Of a DNA stretch of 61,970 nt, positions 44,001-51,572 are shown in pieces. Position 1 is the first letter of the stretch, and every line of letters starts with the position of its first letter. Origin of the DNA: Streptomyces sp. S3(2020) (lineage in GTDB: Bacteria; Actinomycetota; Actinomycetes; Streptomycetales; Streptomycetaceae); contig NZ_JABERD010000034.1 of the NCBI RefSeq assembly GCF_013044505.1, positions 1-61,970 of the forward strand, written 5' to 3'. The notes under the pieces are model-generated. The model worked only from the letters and a program-made list of their open reading frames with translations, searched no databases and was not told the origin of the DNA. Both the position numbers and the translations under genes were made by a program.

Positions 44001-45353
44001 CACCGGGCGGGCGGGGCCGGGCAGCGGTCCCCCGTCCAGGACCGGTACGGCCGCACGAGCGCGCAGGTCGCCGAGCGGCCGGTCGGGGGCCGCGACGGCT
44101 GCCCGGAGCAGGGCGAGAAGCCCTTCCTGGAGTGCGGCGACGTCGGCCTCGTCGTAGAGGTCGGGGTGGGCGTCCACGGCGATGCGCAGTCCGCCGCCCT
44201 CCGAACGGTCGTACACGTTGACGGACAGGTCGTCGACGGGGCCCGCGGAGACGTTGTGGACGGTGCTGCGGTGCCCGGCGAAGCGCAGGTCGTAGGCGAA
44301 GGGCATGATGTTGACGCCCGGTCCGGACAGCCTCCGTCGTCCGCCGACGAGTCCGAGATCGCGACGCAGCCGTTCGTAGCGGTAGCGCTGGTGCGGCAGG
44401 CCGGCGCGCAGTTCGGCCGAGACCCGGGCCGCGAGGTCGCGCAGGGTGTCCGAGGCGGTGACGGTGACACGCAGGGGCAGGATGTTGCGGACCATGCAGG
44501 GGACCCGCAGGGAGACGGAGCCGAGGCGGCCCATCGCCGGCAGGCTGAGCACGATCTCCGGTGCGCCGGTCAGGTGGTGCAGGTGGGCGGCGGTGACGGC
44601 CAGGAGTACCTCGGACCAGGTGACCTTGAGGTCGCGGGCGACGGCACGCAGGGCCGCTGTCTCGGCGGTGTCCAGGTCGGCCACCCGGCGGTGGAAGGTG
44701 CGCGCGGGCAGGGCGGTTCGCCCGGCGGGGGTCGCGACCCGCGGCCGGTCGGCGAACCGGTCGGCCCAGTAGGCGCGGTTCTCGGAGAGACGCGGGGACT
44801 CCCGGTAGGCGCGCTCCTCCGCCCGGACCGAGGCCAGGGTGCCGAAACCGTGCTCCGGCACCGGCTCCCCCTCGAACAGAGCCGTGTAGACCTGGGCGAC
44901 ACGGCGGGCGACCAGCGACAGTCCGAAGCCGTCGAGGGCGATGTGGTGCACGCGGTGGTACCAGAGGTGTTCCTCGGGTGCGACGCGCAGCAGGGCGTGG
45001 CCGAAGACGGGACCGCGGGTGAGGTCGACGGGTCGGGCCATGTCCTGGTCCATCCAGGCCAGGGCCGCCGCGTGCGGGTCGGGTTCGGCGGTGAGGTCCG
45101 CGGTGTGCAGCCGCCAGTCGCCGGCCGGGACGGGGGTCTCCCAGGGACGACCCTCGGCGTCCTCGGCGTACGTGACGTTCAGGGCCTCGGTCTCGGCCAC
45201 CACCTGGTGCAGCGCGGCGTCGAAGGCGGCCGGGTCCACCGGCCCGTCGATGTGGACGTACTCGGCGGTGTTGTAGGCGGGGCTGTCCGGGTCGAGCCGC
45301 TGTCCGGTCCAGATACCCTCCTGGGCGGCCAGCAGCGGACGGCGCGCGCTCAT
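41094..45353 (-). CDS. isonitrile lipopeptide NRPS (C-A-T-R), ScoA/Rv0101-like
   Basis: 1419 residues in four domains. Condensation (about 1-440) has HHIALDG at 136-142. Adenylation (about 455-930) has HTSGSTGRPKG at 584-594, NTYGPTE near 727, YRTGDL at 806 and TGSGKTDRK near 911. A carrier domain has Ser967 in FDLGAQSLQ. The terminal thioester reductase has ILLTGATGFVG at 1049-1059 and the YQQSK (YxxxK) catalytic motif at 1209-1213. This single-module C-A-T-R enzyme is the ScoA/Rv0101 type: it condenses beta-isonitrile acyl groups with an amino acid such as lysine or ornithine and releases the product by NAD(P)H reduction. The ATG at 45353 overlaps the ACP gene's stop. The amino acid cannot be read with confidence by eye. 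A short repeat (DVGT/DVGT/DAGT) near residue 555 is an unusual insertion. Confidence 0.93.
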   Translation of the reverse strand: MSARRPLLAAQEGIWTGQRLDPDSPAYNTAEYVHIDGPVDPAAFDAALHQVVAETEALNVTYAEDAEGRPWETPVPAGDWRLHTADLTAEPDPHAAALAWMDQDMARPVDLTRGPVFGHALLRVAPEEHLWYHRVHHIALDGFGLSLVARRVAQVYTALFEGEPVPEHGFGTLASVRAEERAYRESPRLSENRAYWADRFADRPRVATPAGRTALPARTFHRRVADLDTAETAALRAVARDLKVTWSEVLLAVTAAHLHHLTGAPEIVLSLPAMGRLGSVSLRVPCMVRNILPLRVTVTASDTLRDLAARVSAELRAGLPHQRYRYERLRRDLGLVGGRRRLSGPGVNIMPFAYDLRFAGHRSTVHNVSAGPVDDLSVNVYDRSEGGGLRIAVDAHPDLYDEADVAALQEGLLALLRAAVAAPDRPLGDLRARAAVPVLDGGPLPGPARPVLDLIADHAARRGGAVAVEHDGRGITYARLLGAAHDLARRLAVRGIGRGDLVAVDLPRGIEAVTAALGVLLAGAVYCPLDPTAPEPRRQELLEDTRPALVLTATDVGTRDVGTHDAGTADPTAPTPDDLAYVLHTSGSTGRPKGVEIQHRALAHFVAGATHRYGLRQTDRVLQFAPPHFDTSIEEIFLTLCAGATLVVRTDDMTDSVPGFLDACARQRISFLDLPTAYWHELAYAVSTGAAALPASVRTVVIGGEAALPERVDRWREAVGTSVRLLNTYGPTEATVVATVADLHDPALAPGDVPIGLPLPGTRAAVVDGELHLIGDHLAAGYRGHRLPDVERFAALDALPGAPRAYRTGDLVRIGDDGQLRYLGRSDTEFKISGHRVHPAEVESALLSHPGIADAAVVGQVLEDGTRRLAAYLVPDGPAPAVASIRDHLRARLPAAMIPSAVEFLDHLPRTGSGKTDRKALAAPTPRAEPPAPDGELERTIAAVWQQVLGVPAVSARDDVFDLGAQSLQAIQVANRLGVRLRRDVKVAWLFQHPTPAELARHLQQQDCPAAPGLPAPPGLPATLLADSVLDPDIRPGDSPRTTGAPGRILLTGATGFVGVHLLAELLKATDAEVVCLVRAAHPAEAMARLEQALKTHLIDLPDAARDRVTAVPADLARPRLGLDEALFDELARTCGAILHNGATVSIMREYATLRAANTESTRTLLRMAAVHATPLHFVSTLSVAPPLVLGPEVPEAFLPPHPGLRHGYQQSKWAAERLLEQAAERGMPVTVHRLGRVVGPAATGYVNERDFLWSVLRAGIPAGIVPDLFEEETWTPADHVARALVHLCLGRRPPGATVFHHAATAPVRLGDVYDWLGEYGYALRRLPLARWRAELPRSSDTARSMLAFFDAAADGANGPDLRLGHVRAENVAVGLRGSGIACPETDRDLVFRYLDHCVTTGALPAPAGRRNPLATPVN

Positions 45354-45595
45354 GTGGCCGCCTCCTGCCGTGCGGAGAGCAGCTGCCACCACTGTGCGAA
45401 GGTGGCGCACTCGGCGAGTTCGACGAAGGTGACGTCCGCGCCCTTCTCCCGCCACTGTTCGATCAGGGTGACGATGCGCAGCGAGTCCAGCCCGGCGTCG
45501 AGGGGGTTGTCGTCGAGGTCGACTTCGTCGGGCGGCTGGTACAGGAACTCCGCCAGGTCCGCGCGGAATCCCTCCAGGGTGAGGGGAGCGGTCAT
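45350..45595 (-). CDS. acyl carrier protein, ScoB/Rv0100-like
   Basis: 81 residues. The phosphopantetheine serine is Ser38 in DAGLDSLRIVTLIEQW. The C-terminal half (KGADVTFVELAECATFAQWWQLLSARQ) resembles free-standing peptidyl/aryl carrier proteins rather than fatty-acid ACPs. In the isonitrile lipopeptide pathway this carrier holds the fatty acyl chain while glycine is added and oxidised. It overlaps the NRPS gene by four bases and lies 46 bp after the ligase gene. Confidence 0.91.
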   Translation of the reverse strand: MTAPLTLEGFRADLAEFLYQPPDEVDLDDNPLDAGLDSLRIVTLIEQWREKGADVTFVELAECATFAQWWQLLSARQEAAT

Positions 45596-45641
45596 GTCGT
45601 CATCTCTCCGGTGTGAGGTGTCGTCTCTGCGTTGCGGGTGG

Positions 45642-47174
45642 TCAGTTGACCTTGCGCGCGGAGTCGCTCCAGAAGCGGTCGCGCAGTTCGCGGCGGAGGA
45701 TCTTGCCGCTGGGGTTGCGCGGGACGCTGTCGATGAACTCGTAGCGGGCGGGCAGCTTGAAGCCCGCGAGCCGTGGCACGAGGAAGGTGTGCAGGTCGCG
45801 GGGGCTGGGCCGCTGTCCGGGGTCCGGGACGACGAAGGCGTGCACGTACTCGCCCCAGCGTTCGTCGGGGGCGCCGACGACGACCGCTTCGGCGACGCCC
45901 GGGTGTGCTTCCAGTACGTTCTCGATCTCGGCCGGGTAGACGTTCTCGCCGGCGACGAGGATGGCGTCCTTGATGCGGTCCCGGATGAACAGGTAGCCGT
46001 CCTCGTCGACGTAGCCCGCGTCCCCGGTGTGGATCCAGCCGTCGACGAGGGTCTCGGCGGTCTTCTCGGGCAGTCCCCAGTACTCGACCATGTGGGCCGG
46101 TGTGGCCAGGCAGACCTCGCCGACCGTGCCGGGAGGCAGTGCGCGCCCTTCGTCGTCGATCACCTTGGTGCGGACACCGGGGTACGGGCGGCCCGCGGCC
46201 TGCATGAGCGGGCTGCCGGGGACATGGGCGGCCGGGGGCAGGCACACGGCGGTGTTGCCGGTCTCGGTGAGGCCGTAGATCTGGGCGAACTCGCAGTCGA
46301 GGACGGCGAGGCTCTCCTCCAGCAGGGCCTCGGAGATCGGGGAGCCGCCGTAGACCGTCTTGCGCAGGGTGGTGAAGTCCTCCGCGGTGACGCCGGGTTC
46401 GGTCAGCATCATGCGGAGCATGGCCGGGACGACGCAGGCGGTGGTGATGCCGAGGTCGCGGATGAGGTCGACGGCCCGGCGGGCGGCGAAGGCGCGCAGG
46501 GCGACGACGGTGGTGCCGGCGTTGAGGTTCTGGGTGGCCCACCACAGGCCGCCGATGTGGAATCCGGGGATGCCGATCAGGGCGATGTCGCCGGTCCGCC
46601 AGTCGATCCAGTCCAGTTCCTCGCGTGCCAGGGCGTCGCGGATCGCGAAGAAGCTGCGGTGGGCGAGGACGACGCCCTTGGGCAGTCCGGTGGTGCCGCT
46701 GGTGTAGAGCTGGGCGACGGGGGTGTCCGGGGTGGCGCTCTGAGGCAGCTCGGTCGCCGGGTGGGCTGCCTTCCAGTCGGCGTAGGACTCCCCGAGCGCC
46801 ACGATCGTCTCCGGAGGCGCGGTCGGCATCTTGTCCACGACGGTCGCGAACTCGTCCTCCAGGAAGAGCAGTCGGGTACCGGAGTCCTGGAGGATGTGGC
46901 TGACCTCGGGTGCGGTGAGCCGCCAGTTGACGGGCACGAGGACGGTGCCGCTCTTGGCGCAGCCGAAGAGGATCTCGTAGTAGTGCTCGGACTCCTTGCC
47001 GAGGTAGGCGACCCGGTCGCCCGGGGTGAGTCCGGCGGCCTGGACGGCGTGGGCGACGCGGTTGCTCTCGCGGTGCAGGTCGCCGTAGCTCAGGGTGCGG
47101 CCCTCGCAGCGCACGGCCGGGTGGTCCGGTCGGTGCTCGGCGTGGTGGCGGGTGGTCTGGACGAGCGTCTTCAT
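45642..47174 (-). CDS. fatty acyl-ACP/CoA ligase, ScoC/FadD10-like
   Basis: 510 residues, ANL adenylating enzyme: P-loop YTSGTTGLPKG at 157-166, QIYGLTETGNTA, HTGDAGYVDEDGYLFIRDRIKDAILVAGENVYPAEIENVLEAHPG, and the C-terminal catalytic Lys in NPSGKILRRELR. In the ScoA-E pathway this enzyme activates an alpha,beta-unsaturated fatty acid and loads it on the ScoB-type ACP; its Mtb counterpart FadD10 lies in the same gene order. It starts 18 bp after the FcoT-like gene, and all neighbours are co-directional. Confidence 0.92.
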   Translation of the reverse strand: MKTLVQTTRHHAEHRPDHPAVRCEGRTLSYGDLHRESNRVAHAVQAAGLTPGDRVAYLGKESEHYYEILFGCAKSGTVLVPVNWRLTAPEVSHILQDSGTRLLFLEDEFATVVDKMPTAPPETIVALGESYADWKAAHPATELPQSATPDTPVAQLYTSGTTGLPKGVVLAHRSFFAIRDALAREELDWIDWRTGDIALIGIPGFHIGGLWWATQNLNAGTTVVALRAFAARRAVDLIRDLGITTACVVPAMLRMMLTEPGVTAEDFTTLRKTVYGGSPISEALLEESLAVLDCEFAQIYGLTETGNTAVCLPPAAHVPGSPLMQAAGRPYPGVRTKVIDDEGRALPPGTVGEVCLATPAHMVEYWGLPEKTAETLVDGWIHTGDAGYVDEDGYLFIRDRIKDAILVAGENVYPAEIENVLEAHPGVAEAVVVGAPDERWGEYVHAFVVPDPGQRPSPRDLHTFLVPRLAGFKLPARYEFIDSVPRNPSGKILRRELRDRFWSDSARKVN

Positions 47175-47192
47175 GGGCGAACCCTTCGGCGG

Positions 47193-47690
47193 TCAGGGGA
47201 CGTTGACGAAGGCGAGGGTCGCCTCGCCGTCACAGCGGCCCGATACGGCGTCCCAGTAGCGGAAAGCGGTCTCGGCGTACAGGAACGGGCTGCCGCCGGC
47301 CGGGGCACGCCGGGTGACGGACCGGAACTCCAGCTCTCCGGAGAACGCCCGGGGATCGACCGGGCGCCGGAAGTTCGCCGCGAACCGGGCGATGAGGATG
47401 TCCGGGAGCTGGTGCGCGAAGAAGTCGTCGAGCGTCCAGTCCGCGAATCCCGCGCCCAGCCCGTCCCGTACGGATCTGGCGACGAGGTAATACATCATCT
47501 GGTTGAAGCAGATGTTCACCTCGACGGAATTCAGATGGCCGGTGTCGTCGATGTAGCAGGACTCGGGGATCTCGAACTCGCAGCGGGCGAAGGCCCGGCC
47601 GTCCGTTTCCGTCACGACGGCCGAACGCAGGTATTTGCAGTGGTCCTTGTACGGCGTCAGCACCCGTTCCAGCAGGACGTCGTCCGTCAT
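47193..47690 (-). CDS. FcoT-like hot-dog enzyme, ScoD/Rv0098-like
   Basis: 165 residues of thioesterase/dehydratase (hot-dog) fold, with the FcoT-specific stretches [48 protein letters not shown] and the dimer-interface [23 protein letters not shown]. In characterised isonitrile lipopeptide pathways this protein adds glycine to the beta-carbon of an enoyl-ACP, giving the substrate for the iron oxidase. Its ATG overlaps the iron oxidase stop by four bases, so the two are translationally coupled. Confidence 0.92.
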   Translation of the reverse strand: MTDDVLLERVLTPYKDHCKYLRSAVVTETDGRAFARCEFEIPESCYIDDTGHLNSVEVNICFNQMMYYLVARSVRDGLGAGFADWTLDDFFAHQLPDILIARFAANFRRPVDPRAFSGELEFRSVTRRAPAGGSPFLYAETAFRYWDAVSGRCDGEATLAFVNVP

Positions 47691-48577
47691 GCCGCCCTGA
47701 TCCCGTCGTGCAGTTTGCGTGCGTCGTGCACGGTGACGCGGTACGAGACGGTCGGCTCGGGGGTGGTGGTGTGCCGGGCCCGGTGGATGAGACTGCGGTT
47801 GTCCCAGACCAGCAGGTCGCCCTTCTCGAAGCTCTGGAGGTGGATGTTGTCGTGCTCGAAGGTCTCGTCGAGCTGTCCGGTGGCCTCGAACAACCTCTTG
47901 AGCAGTTCCTCGTCGAGCGGTCGGCCGTCCTGGTCCTCGATGGCGACGGTGAAGCCCTCGCTGAGGTAGAGGACCGTCTCGCCGGTCATGGGGTGGGTGA
48001 AGGTCGTCGGCTGGAGGACGGCCGGGGTCTTCCGCTCGACCTCGTCGATGATTTCGGAGAGCGGGCGGTAGACGTCGTGGGGCCGGATCTTGAAGTACTT
48101 GCGCACGGAATGCCGGCAGTACGTTCCGCCGATCTCCTTCTTGAGCTCCTCGGGCAGTCGCTCGTACGCCCGGCCCATGTCGATGAAGTACGTTCCGCGG
48201 TTCCTCGCCGGAACGACCTGGGGGTGGATCAGGGTGATACCGAAGGGGTCCGGCATGAACTGGTAGTCGGCGTGCCAGAATTTCCCGGTCTTCGGCACGC
48301 CTATCTGTTTGCCGTTCTCCGGCACGTTGGAGGAGACGAATATCTCCGGGACCTCCGGATGTTTGTACATCGGCTCGTAGTAGGTCTCCGGGCGTCCCAG
48401 CCTTGTGCCCAGTTCGAGGAACTCCTGGGGAGAGAGGTCCTGGCCCTTCAGTACGGCGATCTTCTTCGTGTAGACCGTGTTCAGCAGCGCGTCGATGTCG
48501 GCGTCCGAGGCGGTGGTGTGGTCGAAGTCCTCGACGGTGGCGCCGATGGTGTGTCCGGGGTGTTCCTCGATGTGCAT
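47687..48577 (-). CDS. non-haem iron(II) isonitrile synthase, ScoE/Rv0097-like
   Basis: 296 residues, TauD fold. The iron ligands are His102 and Asp104 in FWHADYQF and His265 in [10 protein letters not shown]. Residues recalled as important in ScoE (Tyr96/97, Arg157, Lys193, His299, Arg310) fall at Tyr66/67, Arg127, Lys163, His269 and Arg280 here, all with a constant offset of 30, so function should be kept. The enzyme converts the N-carboxymethyl (glycyl) amine to an isonitrile with 2-oxoglutarate and O2. I use the ATG at 48577 behind AGGAAG; the 33-residue Ser/Pro-rich extension from 48676 overlaps the next gene and is unlikely. Confidence 0.93.
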   Translation of the reverse strand: MHIEEHPGHTIGATVEDFDHTTASDADIDALLNTVYTKKIAVLKGQDLSPQEFLELGTRLGRPETYYEPMYKHPEVPEIFVSSNVPENGKQIGVPKTGKFWHADYQFMPDPFGITLIHPQVVPARNRGTYFIDMGRAYERLPEELKKEIGGTYCRHSVRKYFKIRPHDVYRPLSEIIDEVERKTPAVLQPTTFTHPMTGETVLYLSEGFTVAIEDQDGRPLDEELLKRLFEATGQLDETFEHDNIHLQSFEKGDLLVWDNRSLIHRARHTTTPEPTVSYRVTVHDARKLHDGIRAA

Positions 48578-48599
48578 GTCCGTGCTTCCTTCCGTGGGT

Positions 48600-48839
48600 T
48601 CAGAGGGCCGGTTGCCGGGAGTCGATGAGTCCGGCGATGTCGCCGAGGGTGAGGTCGGGCGCGAGTTCGTCGTCACCGACCACGACGCCGAGGTCGCGCT
48701 CGATGCGCATGCTGATCTCGACCGTCGTCAGCGAGTCGACGTCGAGTTCGCCGAGGGTCGCCCCGGGGCGGATCCGGTCGGCCGGGGCGTGGTGCAACTT
48801 CGTGAGGAGTGCGACGAGTTGCTCGTAGGTGGTCGTCAT
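48600..48839 (-). CDS. second acyl carrier protein
   Basis: 79 residues; the attachment serine is in [26 protein letters not shown], close to fatty-acid or polyketide ACPs and unlike the ScoB-type carrier at 45350. Its ATG overlaps the KASIII stop (ATGA), so it is probably the partner of that enzyme. An extra ACP/KASIII pair is not part of the minimal five-gene isonitrile set and may make or extend the acyl chain. Confidence 0.9.
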   Translation of the reverse strand: MTTTYEQLVALLTKLHHAPADRIRPGATLGELDVDSLTTVEISMRIERDLGVVVGDDELAPDLTLGDIAGLIDSRQPAL

Positions 48840-49879
48840 GAGGTGGTCCGTTCCTGTCGGGTGAGCATGGGCCAGGTCAGGAGGCAGGAGCCCCAGGTGA
48901 GGCCGCCTCCGAAGGCGGTGAGCAGCAACCGGTCGCCGGGCTGGACGACTTGGCGGGCGGCGGCGTCCGCCAGGGCGAGCGGTATCGAGGCGGCACCGGT
49001 GTTGCCGACGGACTCGAGGTGGGTCGCACAGCGTTCGCGGGGCAGTCCGAGGTCGTCCGCCACCGAGTGCAGGATCCGCAGGTTGGCCTGGTGCGGTACG
49101 AAGTGGTCGACGTCGTCGATCTTCCAGCCGGCCCGGGACAGCGCCGTACGTGCCGACTCGGCCATCCGCGTCACCGCGTGGCGGTAGACCTCCTTGCCCC
49201 GCATGGCGAAGTGCCGGTCCTCGCGGCTGGGTTCGCCCGGCAGGGAGCGCTGCCGGGAGCCGCCGGCCGCGACCGTGATCAGGTCCTCGTGGGCGCCGTC
49301 GCTGCCGAGGTCGAAGTGGCCGAACGCGCCGAACTCGCCGGGGTGGCCGGCGCGCAGGACGACTGCTCCGGCACCGTCGCCGAAGATGATCGCGTTGGCC
49401 CGGTCCAGTGGGTCCACGATCGTCGAATAGGTGTCCGCGCCGATGAGCAGGACCCGTTCGGCCACACCGGAGGCGATCAGACCTGCGCAGGACGCGAGGC
49501 CGTAGACGAATCCGGTGCACACGGCGCTGATGTCGAAGGCGGCGGCCCCGGTCAGACCGAGACGTGCGGCGACCGCGGGCGCGGTGGCGGGACAGATGTG
49601 GTCGGGGGTCGTCGTGGCGACGACGACCGCGTCGACGCTGTCGGCGCCGGCTGCGGCGAGGGCCCGGCGGCCCGCTTCCACGGCGAGGTCGGAGGTCGCC
49701 TGTCCGGGGTCGACGACGTGCCGGCCGCCGATCCCGGTGCGGGTACGGATCCAGGTGTCGTCGGTGTCGAGCCGCCGGGCGAGGTGTTCGTTGGTGACCA
49801 CGCGGGACGGCACCCAGCCGGCCAGCCCGCACAGGACGGCGGCCCGAGGGGCAGGGGTACCGGCGGCGGTGGGAAGCAT
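48836..49879 (-). CDS. 3-oxoacyl-ACP synthase III (KASIII, FabH-like)
   Basis: 347 residues. The catalytic triad is intact: Cys121 in DISAVCTGFVYG, His263 in FVPHQANLR and Asn293 in SVGNTGAASIP. The N-terminal TNEHLARRLDTDDTWIRTRTGI is the usual FabH start. It would condense an acyl-CoA starter with malonyl-ACP, or act as an acyltransferase, and is coupled to the ACP gene. Located in the isonitrile lipopeptide operon, it likely primes the fatty chain. AGGAGAGTCCGC precedes the ATG. Confidence 0.92.
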   Translation of the reverse strand: MLPTAAGTPAPRAAVLCGLAGWVPSRVVTNEHLARRLDTDDTWIRTRTGIGGRHVVDPGQATSDLAVEAGRRALAAAGADSVDAVVVATTTPDHICPATAPAVAARLGLTGAAAFDISAVCTGFVYGLASCAGLIASGVAERVLLIGADTYSTIVDPLDRANAIIFGDGAGAVVLRAGHPGEFGAFGHFDLGSDGAHEDLITVAAGGSRQRSLPGEPSREDRHFAMRGKEVYRHAVTRMAESARTALSRAGWKIDDVDHFVPHQANLRILHSVADDLGLPRERCATHLESVGNTGAASIPLALADAAARQVVQPGDRLLLTAFGGGLTWGSCLLTWPMLTRQERTTS

Positions 49880-49972
49880 GCGGACTCTCCTGGCATGGCG
49901 GAGGGCGGGCGGGCAGCCCGGACAGCGGAAGGCGGGGCCGAAGAAGGGGGAGAAGGCGGGAGAAGGGGAGTT

Positions 49973-51337
49973 CTAGGGGCTGGTGGTCCTGACGGTTCCG
50001 CGTCGGCACAGCAGCGCCAGCGCTCCGCAGCCGATGCCGCCGGCTATCGCGAAGACGGCGGTGCGCAGACCGTCCAGGAGCCCGGGTCCTGACGCGCTCT
50101 GTCCGACGCCGCCGGCGACCGCGACCAGTACGGCGAGGCCCACCGCGCCACCGACCTGAAGGGTGGTCGACGCCATTCCCGAGGCGATGCCCTGGTCACC
50201 GGGGGCGACCCCGGCGGACGCGGCGATCCACATCCCGGTCCACGCCGCCCCCTGCCCGAGACCCAACAGCACGATGCCGGGCAGGAGTCCGGGGTACGAG
50301 CCGTCCGAGGTGAGCGCCAGCGCGAGCGCCGTGGCGCCGGCGGCCCCCAGCGCCATGCCGCCCACCAGCATGCGGCGCACCCCGAAGGCGGCGACGGCCC
50401 GTTCACCGGCCTGGGTGCCGGCGGCCACCACGACGGCGGGCACCAGGAACGCGAGCCCGGTCGCGACGGCGCTGTAGCCGTGGACCGTCCGGAAGTACAG
50501 CGTCAGGAAATACGGCACCGAACTGAACGTGGCGCTGAACAGGGCGGTCACCCCCATCGCCGCGAGCAGGCCGCGGTGGGCGAACAGCCGGGTCGGTACG
50601 AGCGGATCGGGGGCCCGCCGCTCCACGACGGCGAAGAGGGCCAGCAGTCCCGCGGACAGCACCGCGCTCACGACGGCACCCGGAGTGTCCCAGCCTTCCG
50701 CGGGCGCGTGGACCAGCAGGAACACCAGGAGGGTCACCCCGCCCGTCGCGGTGAGCGCGCCCGCCGCGTCGAAGCGCCGGGAGCGGTCCCTCGGCCCGTC
50801 CGCGGGGAAGAGGAACAGGGCCGCCACCGCGAGGGCTCCGGCCACGGGGACGTTGACGAAGAACACCGACGGCCAGCCGAACGCCTCGACCAGGACGCCG
50901 CCGAGGAGGGACCCGAAGCAGAGCCCACCGGCTCCCGCCGCACCCCACACCGCCAGGGCCCGGTTCCGGGCGGGCCCTTCGGCGTAGAGCGTGTTGATCA
51001 GGGACAGGGTCGCCGGGAACAGCAGGGAGCCGCCGATGCCCTGGATCCCCCTGACGGCGACCAGGACGCCGGGGGTCTCGGAGACTCCGCCGACGAGGGA
51101 GGCCCCGGCGTACAGGAGTGCCCCGGCGACGAACATCCGGCGCCGGCCGAGCAGGTCCGCGGCCCGGCCGCCCAGCAGCAGGAAGCCTCCGGTGGCCACG
51201 ACGTAGGCGCTCACCACCCATTGCAGGTCGTGGTCGGAGAATCCCAGCCCGGCACCGATGTCCGGCAGGGCCACGTACACGATGTTGTAGTCGAGCGAGA
51301 TGACGAGTTGTCCCAGTGCGAGAACGAGCAGGGGCAT
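49973..51337 (-). CDS. MFS transporter, DHA2 (14-helix) drug/metabolite exporter
   Basis: 454 residues, about 14 transmembrane segments. Motif A-like GGRAADLLGRRRMFVAG follows helix 2; motif C-like GGLCFGSLLGGVLVEAFGWPSVFFVNVPVA marks a drug:H+ antiporter. It is the first gene of the biosynthetic operon (KASIII follows after 93 bp) and probably exports the isonitrile lipopeptide. GGGAGGTGTTCGTCG precedes the ATG, and a 23-bp palindrome lies 33 bp upstream. Confidence 0.92.
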   Translation of the reverse strand: MPLLVLALGQLVISLDYNIVYVALPDIGAGLGFSDHDLQWVVSAYVVATGGFLLLGGRAADLLGRRRMFVAGALLYAGASLVGGVSETPGVLVAVRGIQGIGGSLLFPATLSLINTLYAEGPARNRALAVWGAAGAGGLCFGSLLGGVLVEAFGWPSVFFVNVPVAGALAVAALFLFPADGPRDRSRRFDAAGALTATGGVTLLVFLLVHAPAEGWDTPGAVVSAVLSAGLLALFAVVERRAPDPLVPTRLFAHRGLLAAMGVTALFSATFSSVPYFLTLYFRTVHGYSAVATGLAFLVPAVVVAAGTQAGERAVAAFGVRRMLVGGMALGAAGATALALALTSDGSYPGLLPGIVLLGLGQGAAWTGMWIAASAGVAPGDQGIASGMASTTLQVGGAVGLAVLVAVAGGVGQSASGPGLLDGLRTAVFAIAGGIGCGALALLCRRGTVRTTSP

Positions 51338-51369
51338 CGACGAACACCTCCCTCGGGATCATGTGAACA

Positions 51370-51392
51370 GGAATTCCCGGGAAGGGAATTCC
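51370..51392. promoter_or_regulatory. 23-bp palindrome GGAATTCCC-N5-GGGAATTCC
   Basis: Nine-base perfect arms around GGGAA, 33 bp before the MFS gene start and therefore in the likely promoter of the isonitrile lipopeptide operon. It shares 13 of 14 bases with a motif before the importer genes (41077-41090). The binding factor is unknown. Confidence 0.6.
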
Positions 51393-51572
51393 AGCGGACC
51401 ATCATTTTCAGTGAGCGACCGTAGCAGCCGGGATCGGGCTTGTGAATGCCTGGTTTCTCGACGGGAGTCACCTTTTGACAGGGAATCAGGGCAGCCCGGG
51501 GAACCGGCAGTCGAAAACGGCCGGAGATGAGAAATCAGGGCTTTGGCCCGCCGAATTCTTATCCTCGGTTCA

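Noticed and set aside
41163..47969. Plus-strand open frame of 2268 codons antisense to the NRPS, ligase and FcoT-like genes
   Set aside because: Spans several well-supported minus-strand genes, has Gly/Val/Glu/Arg-heavy shadow composition and no recognisable domain; long antisense frames are expected at this GC content.
47687..48676. Extended iron oxidase with 33 Ser/Pro/Thr-rich residues
   Set aside because: It would overlap the ACP gene upstream, and the ATG at 48577 has a better ribosome-binding site and the family's usual N-terminus.
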